Origin: Bacteroidales bacterium
GTDB lineage: Bacteria > Bacteroidota > Bacteroidia > Bacteroidales > FEN-979
Reading direction: 5' to 3'
DNA length: 64,000 bases
NCBI GenBank assembly: GCA_023231005.1
Contig: JALNWG010000012.1
Location: 19,356-83,355 of the forward strand
Below the pieces are notes generated by a model that was not told where the DNA came from, ran no database searches, and saw nothing but the letters and a program-made list of their open reading frames with translations. Made by a program: the position numbers and the translations under genes. Position 1 is the stretch's first letter; every line of letters begins with the position of its first letter. Below, piece by piece: positions 1 to 8,838 of the stretch.

Positions 1-1406
1 TACTGATTGAAGGAACCAAACTCATTAACCAATCACCCGTTTCTTGCCCAAACGGGACTTCCTTATCCATTAAAAATCTGTTCTATAACGTTCCGGCTCG
101 AAGAAATTTTCTGAAATCAAACACCCTCGAATTAAAATATATTATTGAGGAGTTTTTCCGGGTTGCTATGGTCAATCCGGACATTTCCTTTACTTTTTTC
201 AACCAGGATAAGATTCTCTATAAAATTCTTCCTTCAAATCTAAAACAACGAATCGTTAACCTCTTTGGTAATTCTTTCACCCAACGATTAATACCCATTG
301 AACAACAAACTGCCCTGGTTAACCTCTCCGGTTTTATCGGGAAACCTGAATTTGCCAAGAAAAACCGTGGAGAACAATACTTTTTTACCAACGGAAGATT
401 CATGAAAAGCCCTTACCTGCATCATGCAGTTGAAAATGCTTTTCAGGAATTGATTACGAAAGACTCCTTCCCTACTTATTTTATTTTCCTGGAAGTAGAT
501 CCTAAAACCATCGATGTAAATATTCATCCGACAAAAACAGAAATCAATTTTCTGGATATTAAAAGCATTTACGCTATTCTCCATGCTGCGATCAAACAAG
601 CAATCGGAAAATTTAACTTATCCCCTTCCCTCGATTTTGAAGTGGAACAAAGCATGATTCTTCCTCCCCTTCAACCCAATCAACAAATTCGTCCTCCAAC
701 CATTACAATCAACCCTGACTACAATCCTTTTGAAAAGAAAGCTAACCCAATACCGGCACCTCATTCAACATCTATGCATCGGGCGACAATTGAAGCCTGG
801 AGCCAGTTTAATCAACCTATTGAAGAAGATATTGCCCCAAAAAAAACACCATGTTTTCAAATTGAGAATTCATTTATCATTACTCAATCCAAAACCGGAA
901 TTGTTGTAATTGATCAACAAAATGCTCATGAACGAATCCTCTTTGAACGCCTTTTGGATCGAACAGTAGCTGATGAAATATCGGTTCAACGACTATTAAT
1001 ACCAATTACCCTTCATTTGAGCCCAAATGATTTGCTTTTTTTTCAGGCCTGGAAAGAACAGTTTGACAAACTTGGGTTCGAAATTTCTGATTTCGGCAAT
1101 GACGACTTGTTGATTCATTCAATTCCATCAACCGTTGGAAATATTCCTTCAGAGGGTTTCTTTGAAACCATTTTAGAATCCTTGAAAGGGCATCCTCCTG
1201 ATATCAAGTCAGATCATGCTAACATCCTGGCCCGAACCATGGCAAAAAAACTGGCAATTAAAAGAGGAACCAAACTTCATTTATTAGAGATGGAAACCTT
1301 GGTAGAAAACCTTTTTGCTTGTAAAATACCAGAAATTTCGCCGGACGGAAAACTAACCATGACCATTCTTTCGTTTGAAGAATTACGAAAGAAATTTAAA
1401 TATTAA
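1..1406 (+). CDS. mutL: DNA mismatch repair protein MutL (5'-truncated)
   Basis: MutL couples mismatch recognition by MutS to downstream repair. The reading frame is open from base 3, so the gene begins before the window and only the C-terminal two thirds are present. Upstream of the first in-frame ATG (168) the frame encodes the diagnostic GHKL-ATPase segment GTSLSIKNLFYNVPARRNFL. It continues through the transducer domain (NIHPTKTEI) into a C-terminal dimerisation domain with DQQNAHERILFE, a variant of the DQHA(x)2E(x)4E endonuclease motif. The end matches family C-termini (FACKIPEISPDGKLT). A rhomboid gene follows after 15 nt on the same strand. Confidence 0.95.
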   Translation, partial: LIEGTKLINQSPVSCPNGTSLSIKNLFYNVPARRNFLKSNTLELKYIIEEFFRVAMVNPDISFTFFNQDKILYKILPSNLKQRIVNLFGNSFTQRLIPIEQQTALVNLSGFIGKPEFAKKNRGEQYFFTNGRFMKSPYLHHAVENAFQELITKDSFPTYFIFLEVDPKTIDVNIHPTKTEINFLDIKSIYAILHAAIKQAIGKFNLSPSLDFEVEQSMILPPLQPNQQIRPPTITINPDYNPFEKKANPIPAPHSTSMHRATIEAWSQFNQPIEEDIAPKKTPCFQIENSFIITQSKTGIVVIDQQNAHERILFERLLDRTVADEISVQRLLIPITLHLSPNDLLFFQAWKEQFDKLGFEISDFGNDDLLIHSIPSTVGNIPSEGFFETILESLKGHPPDIKSDHANILARTMAKKLAIKRGTKLHLLEMETLVENLFACKIPEISPDGKLTMTILSFEELRKKFKY

Positions 1407-1421
1407 TTTCTAAGGAAAGAC

Positions 1422-2255
1422 ATGTCAGACCAACAATATAGCCCAGCAGGATTTAGAATTCTACCTCCAGTAGTTAAAAACCTGCTGATTATTAACGGAT
1501 TATTTTACCTCGCAACAATTACGTTCCAGGATGCATTTGGAATTGACCTCGATAATCTTTTAGGACTTCATTATTTTAAATCTGATCTTTTCCGTCCCTA
1601 TCAGTTTGTAACGTATATGTTCCTCCATGCGAACTTTGGCCATATCCTGATGAATATGTTCGCCCTTTGGATGTTCGGTTATTTATTGGAGAATTATTGG
1701 GGGCCGAAACGGTTTTTAACATATTACATGATTACAGGTATTGGAGCTGCTATAGTACAAACTGCTATTAACTGGTGGGATATTTCAGCAATTCAGGCTG
1801 CCGCAACAACCTATGCCGCTCAACCTTCACTCGATGGTTTTATTGCTTTTGTACGTCATTATTACCCAACTTATTATGAAGCTGAAGGGACGGTTCGAAG
1901 TTTTATCAATGATTGGACTGTTAATAAAGCAGCACAAAGTTATGCCAGCCAGTCAATAAATTTCGTTGATCAATTAATAAAACTCCAAATGGATGTTCCT
2001 ACAATTGGCGCATCAGGAGCCGTATATGGTATCCTTCTGGCCTTCGGGATGGTATTTCCCAACATGCTTGTTTACATTTACTTTCTTTTTCCAATTAAAG
2101 CAAAATGGATTGTCATCATATACGGGGCATTGGAATTATTTTCAGGGATATCAAACAAACCAAGTGATAATGTTGCTCATTTTGCTCATCTTGGAGGAAT
2201 GATATTTGGTTTCTTACTAATCTTGTATTGGAAGAAAAAATCCCGCTATTCATAA
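1422..2255 (+). CDS. Rhomboid family intramembrane serine protease
   Basis: Rhomboids cleave transmembrane helices within the lipid bilayer using a Ser-His dyad. The 277-residue protein has about six hydrophobic segments. It carries the HxxxxHxxxN-type loop (HANFGHILMNMFALW), the catalytic serine in GASGAVYG (Ser198) and the catalytic histidine in AHFAHLGG (His256). Between the second helix and the catalytic serine lies an extended hydrophilic stretch of about 70 residues (about 125-190) that is longer than in GlpG. It sits 15 nt after mutL and 4 nt before a second rhomboid, suggesting one transcript. The substrate cannot be predicted. Confidence 0.92.
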   Translation: MSDQQYSPAGFRILPPVVKNLLIINGLFYLATITFQDAFGIDLDNLLGLHYFKSDLFRPYQFVTYMFLHANFGHILMNMFALWMFGYLLENYWGPKRFLTYYMITGIGAAIVQTAINWWDISAIQAAATTYAAQPSLDGFIAFVRHYYPTYYEAEGTVRSFINDWTVNKAAQSYASQSINFVDQLIKLQMDVPTIGASGAVYGILLAFGMVFPNMLVYIYFLFPIKAKWIVIIYGALELFSGISNKPSDNVAHFAHLGGMIFGFLLILYWKKKSRYS

Positions 2256-2259
2256 AATT

Positions 2260-3141
2260 ATGAACTACTCTTCCTATAATAAACCTCAAAACTCGCTGGA
2301 GCAATTCAAGCAGTTTTTTAAACAAGGGTCAACACTTTCAACTTTAATCCTTGTTAATGTAGGTGTTTGGGTATTCTTTCAAATTCTTAAAGTATTTCTA
2401 TTTCTTTTTAATGGACCTGACAACCCATTCATGGGAACTTGGGTAATTCATCATTTCGCAGTTCCTGCCTCCATACCGGTTTTGATCACTAAACCATGGA
2501 CCCTTGTTACATATATGTTCCTGCATATTGAATTCTGGCACATTTTATTCAACATGCTATGGTTATATTGGTTTGGTAAAATGTTTCTTGAATTTCTAAC
2601 ATCAAGGCAGCTTTTAAGCGTTTATTTTTGGGGAGGAATCGTTGGGGGACTGGTGTATGTTCTTTCTTTCAATATTTTTCCTGTGTTCAATGCTGCTGTA
2701 AATGCATCATACGCGTTGGGTGCTTCTGCTTCAGTTATGGCTATTGTAACTGCAATTTCGTTTTACTCCCCTACTTATTCTATCCAGCTTCTTTTCTTAG
2801 GAAGAGTTCGGATTCTTTACCTTGCCATTATCCTTTTTGTATCTGATTTTTTTATGATTCCATCCGGAAATGCCGGAGGCCATATCGCACATATCGGAGG
2901 AGCATTGTTCGGAATTATTTATATCCTGTCGGTCAAAAAAGTCAAACAAAAAAATGAATTCCGAAAATCGTCTTTTTCACCGACTCAACGACCTTTTACA
3001 GACGAAGAATTCAATATCCATAAAAAAGAAAATCAAAAACGAATTGATGATATTCTGGAGAAAATATCCAAGGGTGGATATGACAGCCTTACTAAAGCGG
3101 AAAAAGATTTTCTATTCAAAACATCAAATAAAAAGCAATAA
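2260..3141 (+). CDS. Rhomboid family intramembrane protease with C-terminal cytosolic tail
   Basis: This is a second, divergent rhomboid of 293 residues. The catalytic motif is GASASVMA (Ser156) rather than GASG, and the histidine lies in HIAHIGGALFG (His211). The IEFWHILFNMLWLYWFG loop matches the family. After the last membrane helix there is a soluble tail of about 65 residues rich in Lys and Glu (FNIHKKENQKRIDDILEKISKGGYDSLTKAEKDFL). This tail resembles the short C-terminal domain often found on Bacteroidota rhomboids and could bind a partner. The gene is separated by 4 nt from the preceding rhomboid. Confidence 0.9.
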   Translation: MNYSSYNKPQNSLEQFKQFFKQGSTLSTLILVNVGVWVFFQILKVFLFLFNGPDNPFMGTWVIHHFAVPASIPVLITKPWTLVTYMFLHIEFWHILFNMLWLYWFGKMFLEFLTSRQLLSVYFWGGIVGGLVYVLSFNIFPVFNAAVNASYALGASASVMAIVTAISFYSPTYSIQLLFLGRVRILYLAIILFVSDFFMIPSGNAGGHIAHIGGALFGIIYILSVKKVKQKNEFRKSSFSPTQRPFTDEEFNIHKKENQKRIDDILEKISKGGYDSLTKAEKDFLFKTSNKKQ

Positions 3142-3155
3142 CATACTGGCATCAG

Positions 3156-4271
3156 ATGAAAAAATGCAATTCTGTTGTAATTAAATTCCTCTTCATTCTT
3201 AATATTTTTGCTGTTTTTTTTCTTATCGCTTCCGATATTGCTGCTTATATTAATCCTGGAAAAGTATGGTCATTTGCTTTTTTCGGTCTGGCTTATCCAT
3301 TCATTCTGTTTATTAATTTGTTTTTCATCCTTTTATGGCTTCTTCTCTGGAATAAGTTCATCTTCCTTTCATTGTTTACCATCTTATTGGGTTGGAATAA
3401 CTTACAGACAATATGTCCTTTCCCATCCTTTGAAAACAAATCTGTTACCAAAGATCAATTGACTTTGGTAAGTTATAATGTCGATTTGTTCTGGGGTGTT
3501 CAACGTTCAGATATTGTCCCTGAAATTCATTCATCCATTACTCAATTTCTTGCTTCAAAGAAGGCAGATATTATCTGTTTACAGGAATTTTACGCGGTCA
3601 GTTCTGATTTTCAAAAAACCCTTAAAACCTATGCAGAATCTATTGGTTTTAAACATTTTTTCTTCCATAATTATAGGGAATTTCGAAATAAGCAGAAAAT
3701 TGACGCATTGATTACCTTTTCAAAATATCCCATTATTAACAATGGAATATTGAAATATCCAGAAAAAGGTCTTTATGCAATTTATACAGACGTGATCATT
3801 AACCAGGATACCGTTAGAATATACAATCTTCATTTGGAATCGATTCGCTTTGGGAATGATGATTACTCATTCTATTCAAAACTTACAGACCAGATGGATG
3901 AGAATACCCCAATTAAAGAGGGTACAAAAAAAATGCTCTGGAAATTACGCAGAGCATTTATTATGAGAGCTGAAGAAGTAGAATCACTTAAAAGCCACCT
4001 TTCCGCTTGTCCTTATCCAATCTTAGTTGCCGGCGATTTTAATGATACGCCCTCATCCTATACCTATCATCAGTTAACAAAAGATCTTAAAGATGCATAC
4101 CGTTCCACAGGGGCTGAGTCTTATGGCAGCACTTATGCTGGCTTATTTCCGGCATTTAGAATTGATTATATCCTTTATTCCAGTTTTTTTAAAGCAGTCA
4201 AATATCAAAAATACCGCCTCAATTATTCCGATCATTATCCGGTTACCGCTTCTTTTACATTAACTCCTTAA
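3156..4271 (+). CDS. Membrane-anchored endonuclease/exonuclease/phosphatase (EEP) family hydrolase
   Basis: The 371-residue protein has two or three N-terminal hydrophobic helices (about residues 5-30, 38-65 and 68-85). A DNase I-like EEP domain follows. Visible metal-site and catalytic motifs are SYNVDLFW, CLQEFYA, VAGDFNDTPSS, IDYILYS and the terminal YSDHYPV. The family hydrolyses phosphodiester or phosphomonoester bonds in nucleic acids, lipids or inositol phosphates, and the substrate cannot be inferred here. The helices would tether the domain to the inner membrane. The gene lies 14 nt after the rhomboid pair, an arrangement common in Bacteroidota. Confidence 0.87.
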   Translation: MKKCNSVVIKFLFILNIFAVFFLIASDIAAYINPGKVWSFAFFGLAYPFILFINLFFILLWLLLWNKFIFLSLFTILLGWNNLQTICPFPSFENKSVTKDQLTLVSYNVDLFWGVQRSDIVPEIHSSITQFLASKKADIICLQEFYAVSSDFQKTLKTYAESIGFKHFFFHNYREFRNKQKIDALITFSKYPIINNGILKYPEKGLYAIYTDVIINQDTVRIYNLHLESIRFGNDDYSFYSKLTDQMDENTPIKEGTKKMLWKLRRAFIMRAEEVESLKSHLSACPYPILVAGDFNDTPSSYTYHQLTKDLKDAYRSTGAESYGSTYAGLFPAFRIDYILYSSFFKAVKYQKYRLNYSDHYPVTASFTLTP

Positions 4272-4282
4272 AATAATATAAC

Positions 4283-6298
4283 TTGGACTTTGAACTTACT
4301 TCGGATTTTATTCCAACTGGTGATCAGCCGGAAGCTGTCCGGCAACTTGTTGAAGGCCTTGAACGGGGAGATCCAGGACAAGTATTGATGGGTGTCACGG
4401 GTTCTGGAAAAACCTTCACCATTGCCAATGTAATTCAACAGGTGCAACGTCCTACTCTGGTACTTAGTCACAATAAAACACTGGCTGCTCAATTATATGG
4501 TGAATTCAAACAGTTTTTCCCAGAAAATGCAGTCGAATTTTATGTCTCATACTATGATTATTATCAGCCCGAAGCTTATATCCCTGTAACAAATACGTAC
4601 ATTGAGAAGGATCTCTCCATTAATGAAGAGATCGAAAAACTCAGATTGAGCGCTTCCTCTTCTTTACTTTCCGGCAGACGTGATATCATCGTTGTTGCAT
4701 CGGTTTCCTGTATTTATGGTATTGGAAATCCGGATGATTTCAGCCAAAATGTAATCCGGGTTATTTCTGGGGAACGGATCAGTAGAAACACGTTATTACA
4801 TTCCCTTGTTAACGGTCTCTATTCAAGAACTGAAGGAGACTTTACCCGAGGACGTTTCAGGGTTAAGGGTGATGTTGTTGATGTTTTTCCAGCCTATCTG
4901 GATTTAGCCTTTCGTTTGATTTTTCTCGGTGATATCCTCGAATCCATCGAGTCCTTTGACCCATTAACAGGACGACGTATTGAAACGATGAATTCCATGA
5001 CTTTATATCCGGCAAATATTTTTGTCACTTCCCAGGATAAAATGCGTAAAGCCTTGGTCGAAATTCAGAATGATATGATCAGGCAAATCACCTTTTTTAA
5101 GGAAATTGGAAAGGAGTTGGAAGCTAAGAGATTAGAGGATCGGGTGAATTATGACATTGAGATGATGCGTGAACTTGGCTATTGCTCAGGTATTGAAAAT
5201 TATTCAAGGTATTTTGATGGAAGAGCTCCCGGATCACGGCCATTTTGCCTCCTAGACTATTTTCCTGAGGATTACTTGTTTGTAATAGATGAAAGCCATG
5301 TTTCTATTCCACAAATAAAAGCCATGTACGGTGGTGACCGTTCCCGCAAACAAACCCTCGTTGAATATGGATTCAGGTTACCTTCGGCCATGGATAACCG
5401 TCCACTGAAATTTGAAGAATTTCAATCCAAGGTCCGACAGATTATCTATGTTAGCGCTACCCCAGCCGATTTTGAATTACAACAATGTGAAGGTGTCGTT
5501 GTGGAACAAATCATCCGCCCCACCGGATTACTTGACCCGAAAGTTGAAGTCAGACCCAGCCAAAATCAAATTGACGATTTGTTGGACGAAATTGATAAAA
5601 GAATAAAAAAACAGGAACGGATCTTAGTCACAACACTAACCAAACGAATGGCAGAAGAGTTGACTAATTACTTTACAAAACTTAACATTCGTTGCCGCTA
5701 TATCCATGCCGATGTAATTACACTTGATCGGGTTGAAATTTTACGGGATCTACGTCTTGGAAATTTCGATGTTTTGGTAGGGGTTAATTTATTACGCGAG
5801 GGATTGGATCTCCCGGAAGTTTCTTTGGTCGCCATATTAGATGCTGATAAAGAAGGATTTCTTCGATCGGAACGTTCTCTGACACAAACAGCCGGGAGAG
5901 CAGCAAGAAATATTAACAGCCTGGTTATTCTGTATGCGGATAAAGTTACAAATAGCATGTCAAGAATGATGACAGAAACCAATAGGAGAAGAGAAAAGCA
6001 GATTCTTTATAACTCAAAAAATAACATTACTCCTACTCAGATTTTTAAAAACACAAAGGATATCATGAGTCAAACCAGTTTGGCTGATGAATCGAAAAAA
6101 TCACCGACTGCCTATATTGAAGAAAACAACATAGTTGTAGCTGCTGACCCAATAATTCCTTATCTTTCAAAGGATAAACTGCAGAAATTGATCCGAAATA
6201 CCCGAAAATTAATGGAAGAAGCTGTTAAAAATCTCGATTTTCTTGAAGCTGCACGTTTTCGCGATGAACTCAAAGCTTTACAAGAACGGCTCAAATAA
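4283..6298 (+). CDS. uvrB: Excinuclease ABC subunit UvrB
   Basis: UvrB is the damage-verifying helicase of nucleotide excision repair; it receives damaged DNA from UvrA and recruits UvrC. At 671 residues it is full length. Visible elements are Walker A GVTGSGKT (about residues 36-43), the beta-hairpin YYDYYQPEAYIP, the DEAH-type VIDESH, helicase motif VI region QTAGRAARN and a C-terminal UVR domain (LMEEAVKNLDFLEAARFRDEL). The start is a TTG codon: it yields the conserved MDFELTSDFIPTGDQPEA N-terminus, and the next in-frame ATG falls inside the P-loop region. Confidence 0.97.
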   Translation: MDFELTSDFIPTGDQPEAVRQLVEGLERGDPGQVLMGVTGSGKTFTIANVIQQVQRPTLVLSHNKTLAAQLYGEFKQFFPENAVEFYVSYYDYYQPEAYIPVTNTYIEKDLSINEEIEKLRLSASSSLLSGRRDIIVVASVSCIYGIGNPDDFSQNVIRVISGERISRNTLLHSLVNGLYSRTEGDFTRGRFRVKGDVVDVFPAYLDLAFRLIFLGDILESIESFDPLTGRRIETMNSMTLYPANIFVTSQDKMRKALVEIQNDMIRQITFFKEIGKELEAKRLEDRVNYDIEMMRELGYCSGIENYSRYFDGRAPGSRPFCLLDYFPEDYLFVIDESHVSIPQIKAMYGGDRSRKQTLVEYGFRLPSAMDNRPLKFEEFQSKVRQIIYVSATPADFELQQCEGVVVEQIIRPTGLLDPKVEVRPSQNQIDDLLDEIDKRIKKQERILVTTLTKRMAEELTNYFTKLNIRCRYIHADVITLDRVEILRDLRLGNFDVLVGVNLLREGLDLPEVSLVAILDADKEGFLRSERSLTQTAGRAARNINSLVILYADKVTNSMSRMMTETNRRREKQILYNSKNNITPTQIFKNTKDIMSQTSLADESKKSPTAYIEENNIVVAADPIIPYLSKDKLQKLIRNTRKLMEEAVKNLDFLEAARFRDELKALQERLK

Positions 6299-6356
6299 AG
6301 TCAATAACTTTTCATTATTGTTAATATCTATTTATACGAGGTCGTACAAAAAAGAA

Positions 6357-6364
6357 TATATTTG
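6357..6364 (+). promoter_or_regulatory. Bacteroidota -7 element upstream of the EPS locus
   Basis: TATATTTG matches the TAnnTTTG consensus of the Bacteroidota housekeeping sigma factor and ends 19 nt before the response-regulator ATG. No convincing -33 TTTG is visible at the expected distance. This is the best candidate promoter for the regulator and the polysaccharide genes behind it. Confidence 0.5.
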
Positions 6365-6383
6365 CTTACCAATCATAAGCTCT

Positions 6384-6782
6384 ATGAAGAAAAAGATACT
6401 CGCAATAGATGATGAAAAGAGTATCCGGTTTATCATCGAAAATACTTTCAACAAAGACTTTGATATCAAAACTTTGAGTAATGGTATGGATGCCTTGTTC
6501 TATATGCAATCAGGAAATCTTCCGGATGTAATAATATGCGATGTAGAAATGCCGGTTTTAAATGGATTTGAATTTATCCGAAGAGTTCGGGAGAGTGGTT
6601 TCTTTGAAGAAATCCCTCTGATCATGCTTTCTGGAAAAGAAGAAAGCGCGGATAAAATCAAGTGCTTTGAGATGGGAGCAGATGATTATGTTCTTAAACC
6701 TTTTAATCCGAAAGAACTAATTGTCAGAATTAAACGTCGGTTGGAATCAAAAGAATTATATACTCAGAGAAGAGGAGTTTAA
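6384..6782 (+). CDS. Single-domain response regulator
   Basis: The 132-residue protein is a stand-alone receiver domain. It has the acidic pocket ILAIDDEKS, the phosphoacceptor Asp53 in VIICDVEMP, the Thr/Ser position in LIMLSGKEES and the conserved Lys in VLKPFNPKEL. No DNA-binding or enzymatic output domain follows, so it should act by protein-protein contact. The ATG at 6384 is preferred over an upstream in-frame ATG at 6243, which would lie inside uvrB and add 47 residues unlike a receiver. It lies 6 nt before a sugar transferase that carries its own receiver-like domain, so the two may interact. Confidence 0.9.
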   Translation: MKKKILAIDDEKSIRFIIENTFNKDFDIKTLSNGMDALFYMQSGNLPDVIICDVEMPVLNGFEFIRRVRESGFFEEIPLIMLSGKEESADKIKCFEMGADDYVLKPFNPKELIVRIKRRLESKELYTQRRGV

Positions 6783-6788
6783 ATATTT

Positions 6789-8021
6789 ATGGATCAGCCA
6801 GTAAATATTCCTTTGAAAATCCTGTACATTGGAACTGATTCCCAATTAATTGAGCTTTTCCAAAAAAGCAATTTATTTGAAGTCATACAAAAAGACAATG
6901 GTTTGGCCGCCTTATCCTGGCTGACAGATAATTCTTTCGACCTTTTTGATATCAATAAAGATACACAGTTCCAAAAAACTTATAAAGAAAACCAGGACAT
7001 TGATGCCATCATTGCCGAAATAGTTCTTCCCGGTATAAATGCCCTCACTTTTTACAGAAAACTCAAATTATATAAATTCTATCAGTCAAAGCCATATATT
7101 ATCCTCTCTCTGAATCGAGATAATGCAATCAGGCTGGATGCTTATTCCATGGGAGTTGATGATTTTTACCACAATGTCATTGATTGTGAAAAAATTTATA
7201 GCCGTATCCTGTTTTTAAAAAAATTTAAAGCAGAATACATTCCCAAACCACTCGATTTTCAGGATAAAGAGATGACTCCTTATGTTACTCCTTTGCCTAA
7301 AAGAGTCTTTGACCTCGCAATCTCGTTTTTTGCTTTGCTGATCCTCTCCCCAATTATGTTACTTACGGTAATTGCCATTCTTCTTGAATCCAGTGGTAAG
7401 GTCTACTACATTTCCAAGCGGGTAGGTGCAAATTATAAAATTTTCGATTTTTATAAATTTAGATCCATGTACCCGAATGCAGATACCAGAGTTAAAGATT
7501 TTGCTCATTTAAATCAATACATTGGAGAATCTGTTGAAGAAGTTTGTTCAGAATGTGCAAAATTGCCTTCAAACCAAACTTGCTCCCCACTGGTTTATTA
7601 TGATGGAGAACAAATATGTGAACGGCTTGCGAACAAACGTCATAATGCCAAAAAAGCATTTCTTAAAATAAAAAATGATCCGCGAATAACAAAAGTGGGA
7701 AAATTCATTCGGATGTCCAGTATCGATGAACTGCCTCAACTTTTCAACATCATCAAAGGGGATATGTCTATTGTGGGGAACCGGCCTCTTCCCCTAAATG
7801 AAGCCGAAGCATTGACAAAGAAAAAATGGAGCCGTCGGTTTCGTGCTGCTGCTGGTTTAACAGGTTTATGGCAAGTGGAAAAACGAGGCCGAAAAGGGAC
7901 AATGTCTGAAGAAGAGCGTTTTGCTCTGGATAACTATTATGCCGAACATAATTCCTTTTGGGGAGATTTTAAAATCATCCTGAGAACGGTTACGGTATTT
8001 ATTCAAAAAGAAAATGTTTAA
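6789..8021 (+). CDS. Polyprenyl-phosphate sugar transferase fused to a degenerate receiver domain
   Basis: The C-terminal half (about residues 165-410) is a bacterial sugar transferase of the WcaJ/PglC type, which transfers a sugar phosphate to undecaprenyl phosphate to start EPS synthesis. Motifs include KRVFDLAISFFALLILSP (membrane helix), KRVGANYKIFDFYKFRSM, SSIDELPQLFNIIKGDMSIV and GLTGLWQVEKRGR. Residues 8-135 look like a response-regulator receiver, but the phosphoacceptor Asp is Glu77 (IAEIVLPG) and the Lys motif is lost (FYHNVID). A cysteine-containing insertion (CSECAKLPSNQTC...EQIC, about residues 253-278) interrupts the catalytic domain. It directly follows a genuine response regulator. 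Confidence 0.93.
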   Translation: MDQPVNIPLKILYIGTDSQLIELFQKSNLFEVIQKDNGLAALSWLTDNSFDLFDINKDTQFQKTYKENQDIDAIIAEIVLPGINALTFYRKLKLYKFYQSKPYIILSLNRDNAIRLDAYSMGVDDFYHNVIDCEKIYSRILFLKKFKAEYIPKPLDFQDKEMTPYVTPLPKRVFDLAISFFALLILSPIMLLTVIAILLESSGKVYYISKRVGANYKIFDFYKFRSMYPNADTRVKDFAHLNQYIGESVEEVCSECAKLPSNQTCSPLVYYDGEQICERLANKRHNAKKAFLKIKNDPRITKVGKFIRMSSIDELPQLFNIIKGDMSIVGNRPLPLNEAEALTKKKWSRRFRAAAGLTGLWQVEKRGRKGTMSEEERFALDNYYAEHNSFWGDFKIILRTVTVFIQKENV

Positions 8022-8049
8022 GTATTCCGAAAAAACGAACTGGTTGGTT

Positions 8050-8838
8050 ATGAAAACAAAATACTGTTACTTAATTCTTGTCTTCCTGTTTACATCTCCC
8101 ATGATTTTCGTTGGACAAGGATTCATGAAAATTGCCACCCATCCTCAAGATTCTACTATTGAATTCAACCCTTTTGTTGATGATATAACATTACGCATTC
8201 CACAACTCGAAGATCTTATCGACTCTGCCATTGTACACTCCCCTTTACTCTGGTCCCAGGATGCCGATATCGCTATTTGGAAATATAAAGTGAAAACTGC
8301 AAAAAGAGAATGGATGCAGAATCTTTATATCGATGGCCAACTGCAGAATGATATCTGGGATGCATTAACAAATAATAGACCAACATACGGTGATAACAAT
8401 TCCATCGTTTCCTATCAGAATAATTACCGTTATTTGGCGAGTATCAGTCTCAGGTTACCAATGGATGATTTTTGGGATAGAAAAAATCGCATTAAAACAG
8501 CCAATAAAGAAGTCGAAAAAGCCATAGCCATCAAATCAAGTGAAATTATTGAATTACGGAAGATTATCATCGTTCAATACAATCAGCTAATTGTCAATCA
8601 GCGTATCTTGAAAATTGCAAACGATAACGTTATAGCAAATGCCCTACAGAAAGAAATGGGCGATAAGGAATTTTTGAATGGGCAAACAACATTATATGAA
8701 TTGGCCTATATCAATGAAATGTACCGGAAAGCTGTAACAGATTTTGAACAATCGAGAAATGAATTCTATAATGCCTACATGATTTTACAAGAAATCGCTG
8801 GTATTAAATTTAACGTTATTAATAAAATTGACTTTTGA
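8050..8838 (+). CDS. TolC-family outer-membrane export protein
   Basis: The 262-residue protein begins with a signal peptide (MKTKYCYLILVFLFTSPMIFVGQG). Its body is mainly alpha-helical with long heptad-like stretches, resembling one half of a TolC/OEP repeat (VKTAKREWMQNLYIDGQ and LRLPMDDFWDRKNRIKTANKEV). It is shorter than canonical TolC (about 450). In this position it probably supplies the outer-membrane or periplasmic part of the polysaccharide exporter. An alternative in-frame start at 8014 overlaps the previous gene by 8 nt but would put 12 polar residues before the signal peptide. The stop overlaps the TTG start of the next gene. Confidence 0.75.
   Translation: MKTKYCYLILVFLFTSPMIFVGQGFMKIATHPQDSTIEFNPFVDDITLRIPQLEDLIDSAIVHSPLLWSQDADIAIWKYKVKTAKREWMQNLYIDGQLQNDIWDALTNNRPTYGDNNSIVSYQNNYRYLASISLRLPMDDFWDRKNRIKTANKEVEKAIAIKSSEIIELRKIIIVQYNQLIVNQRILKIANDNVIANALQKEMGDKEFLNGQTTLYELAYINEMYRKAVTDFEQSRNEFYNAYMILQEIAGIKFNVINKIDF

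Noticed and set aside
6243..6383. Longer N-terminus for the response regulator
   Set aside because: The extra 47 codons overlap uvrB's 3' end, have no receiver-like sequence, and contain the promoter element in front of the ATG at 6384.
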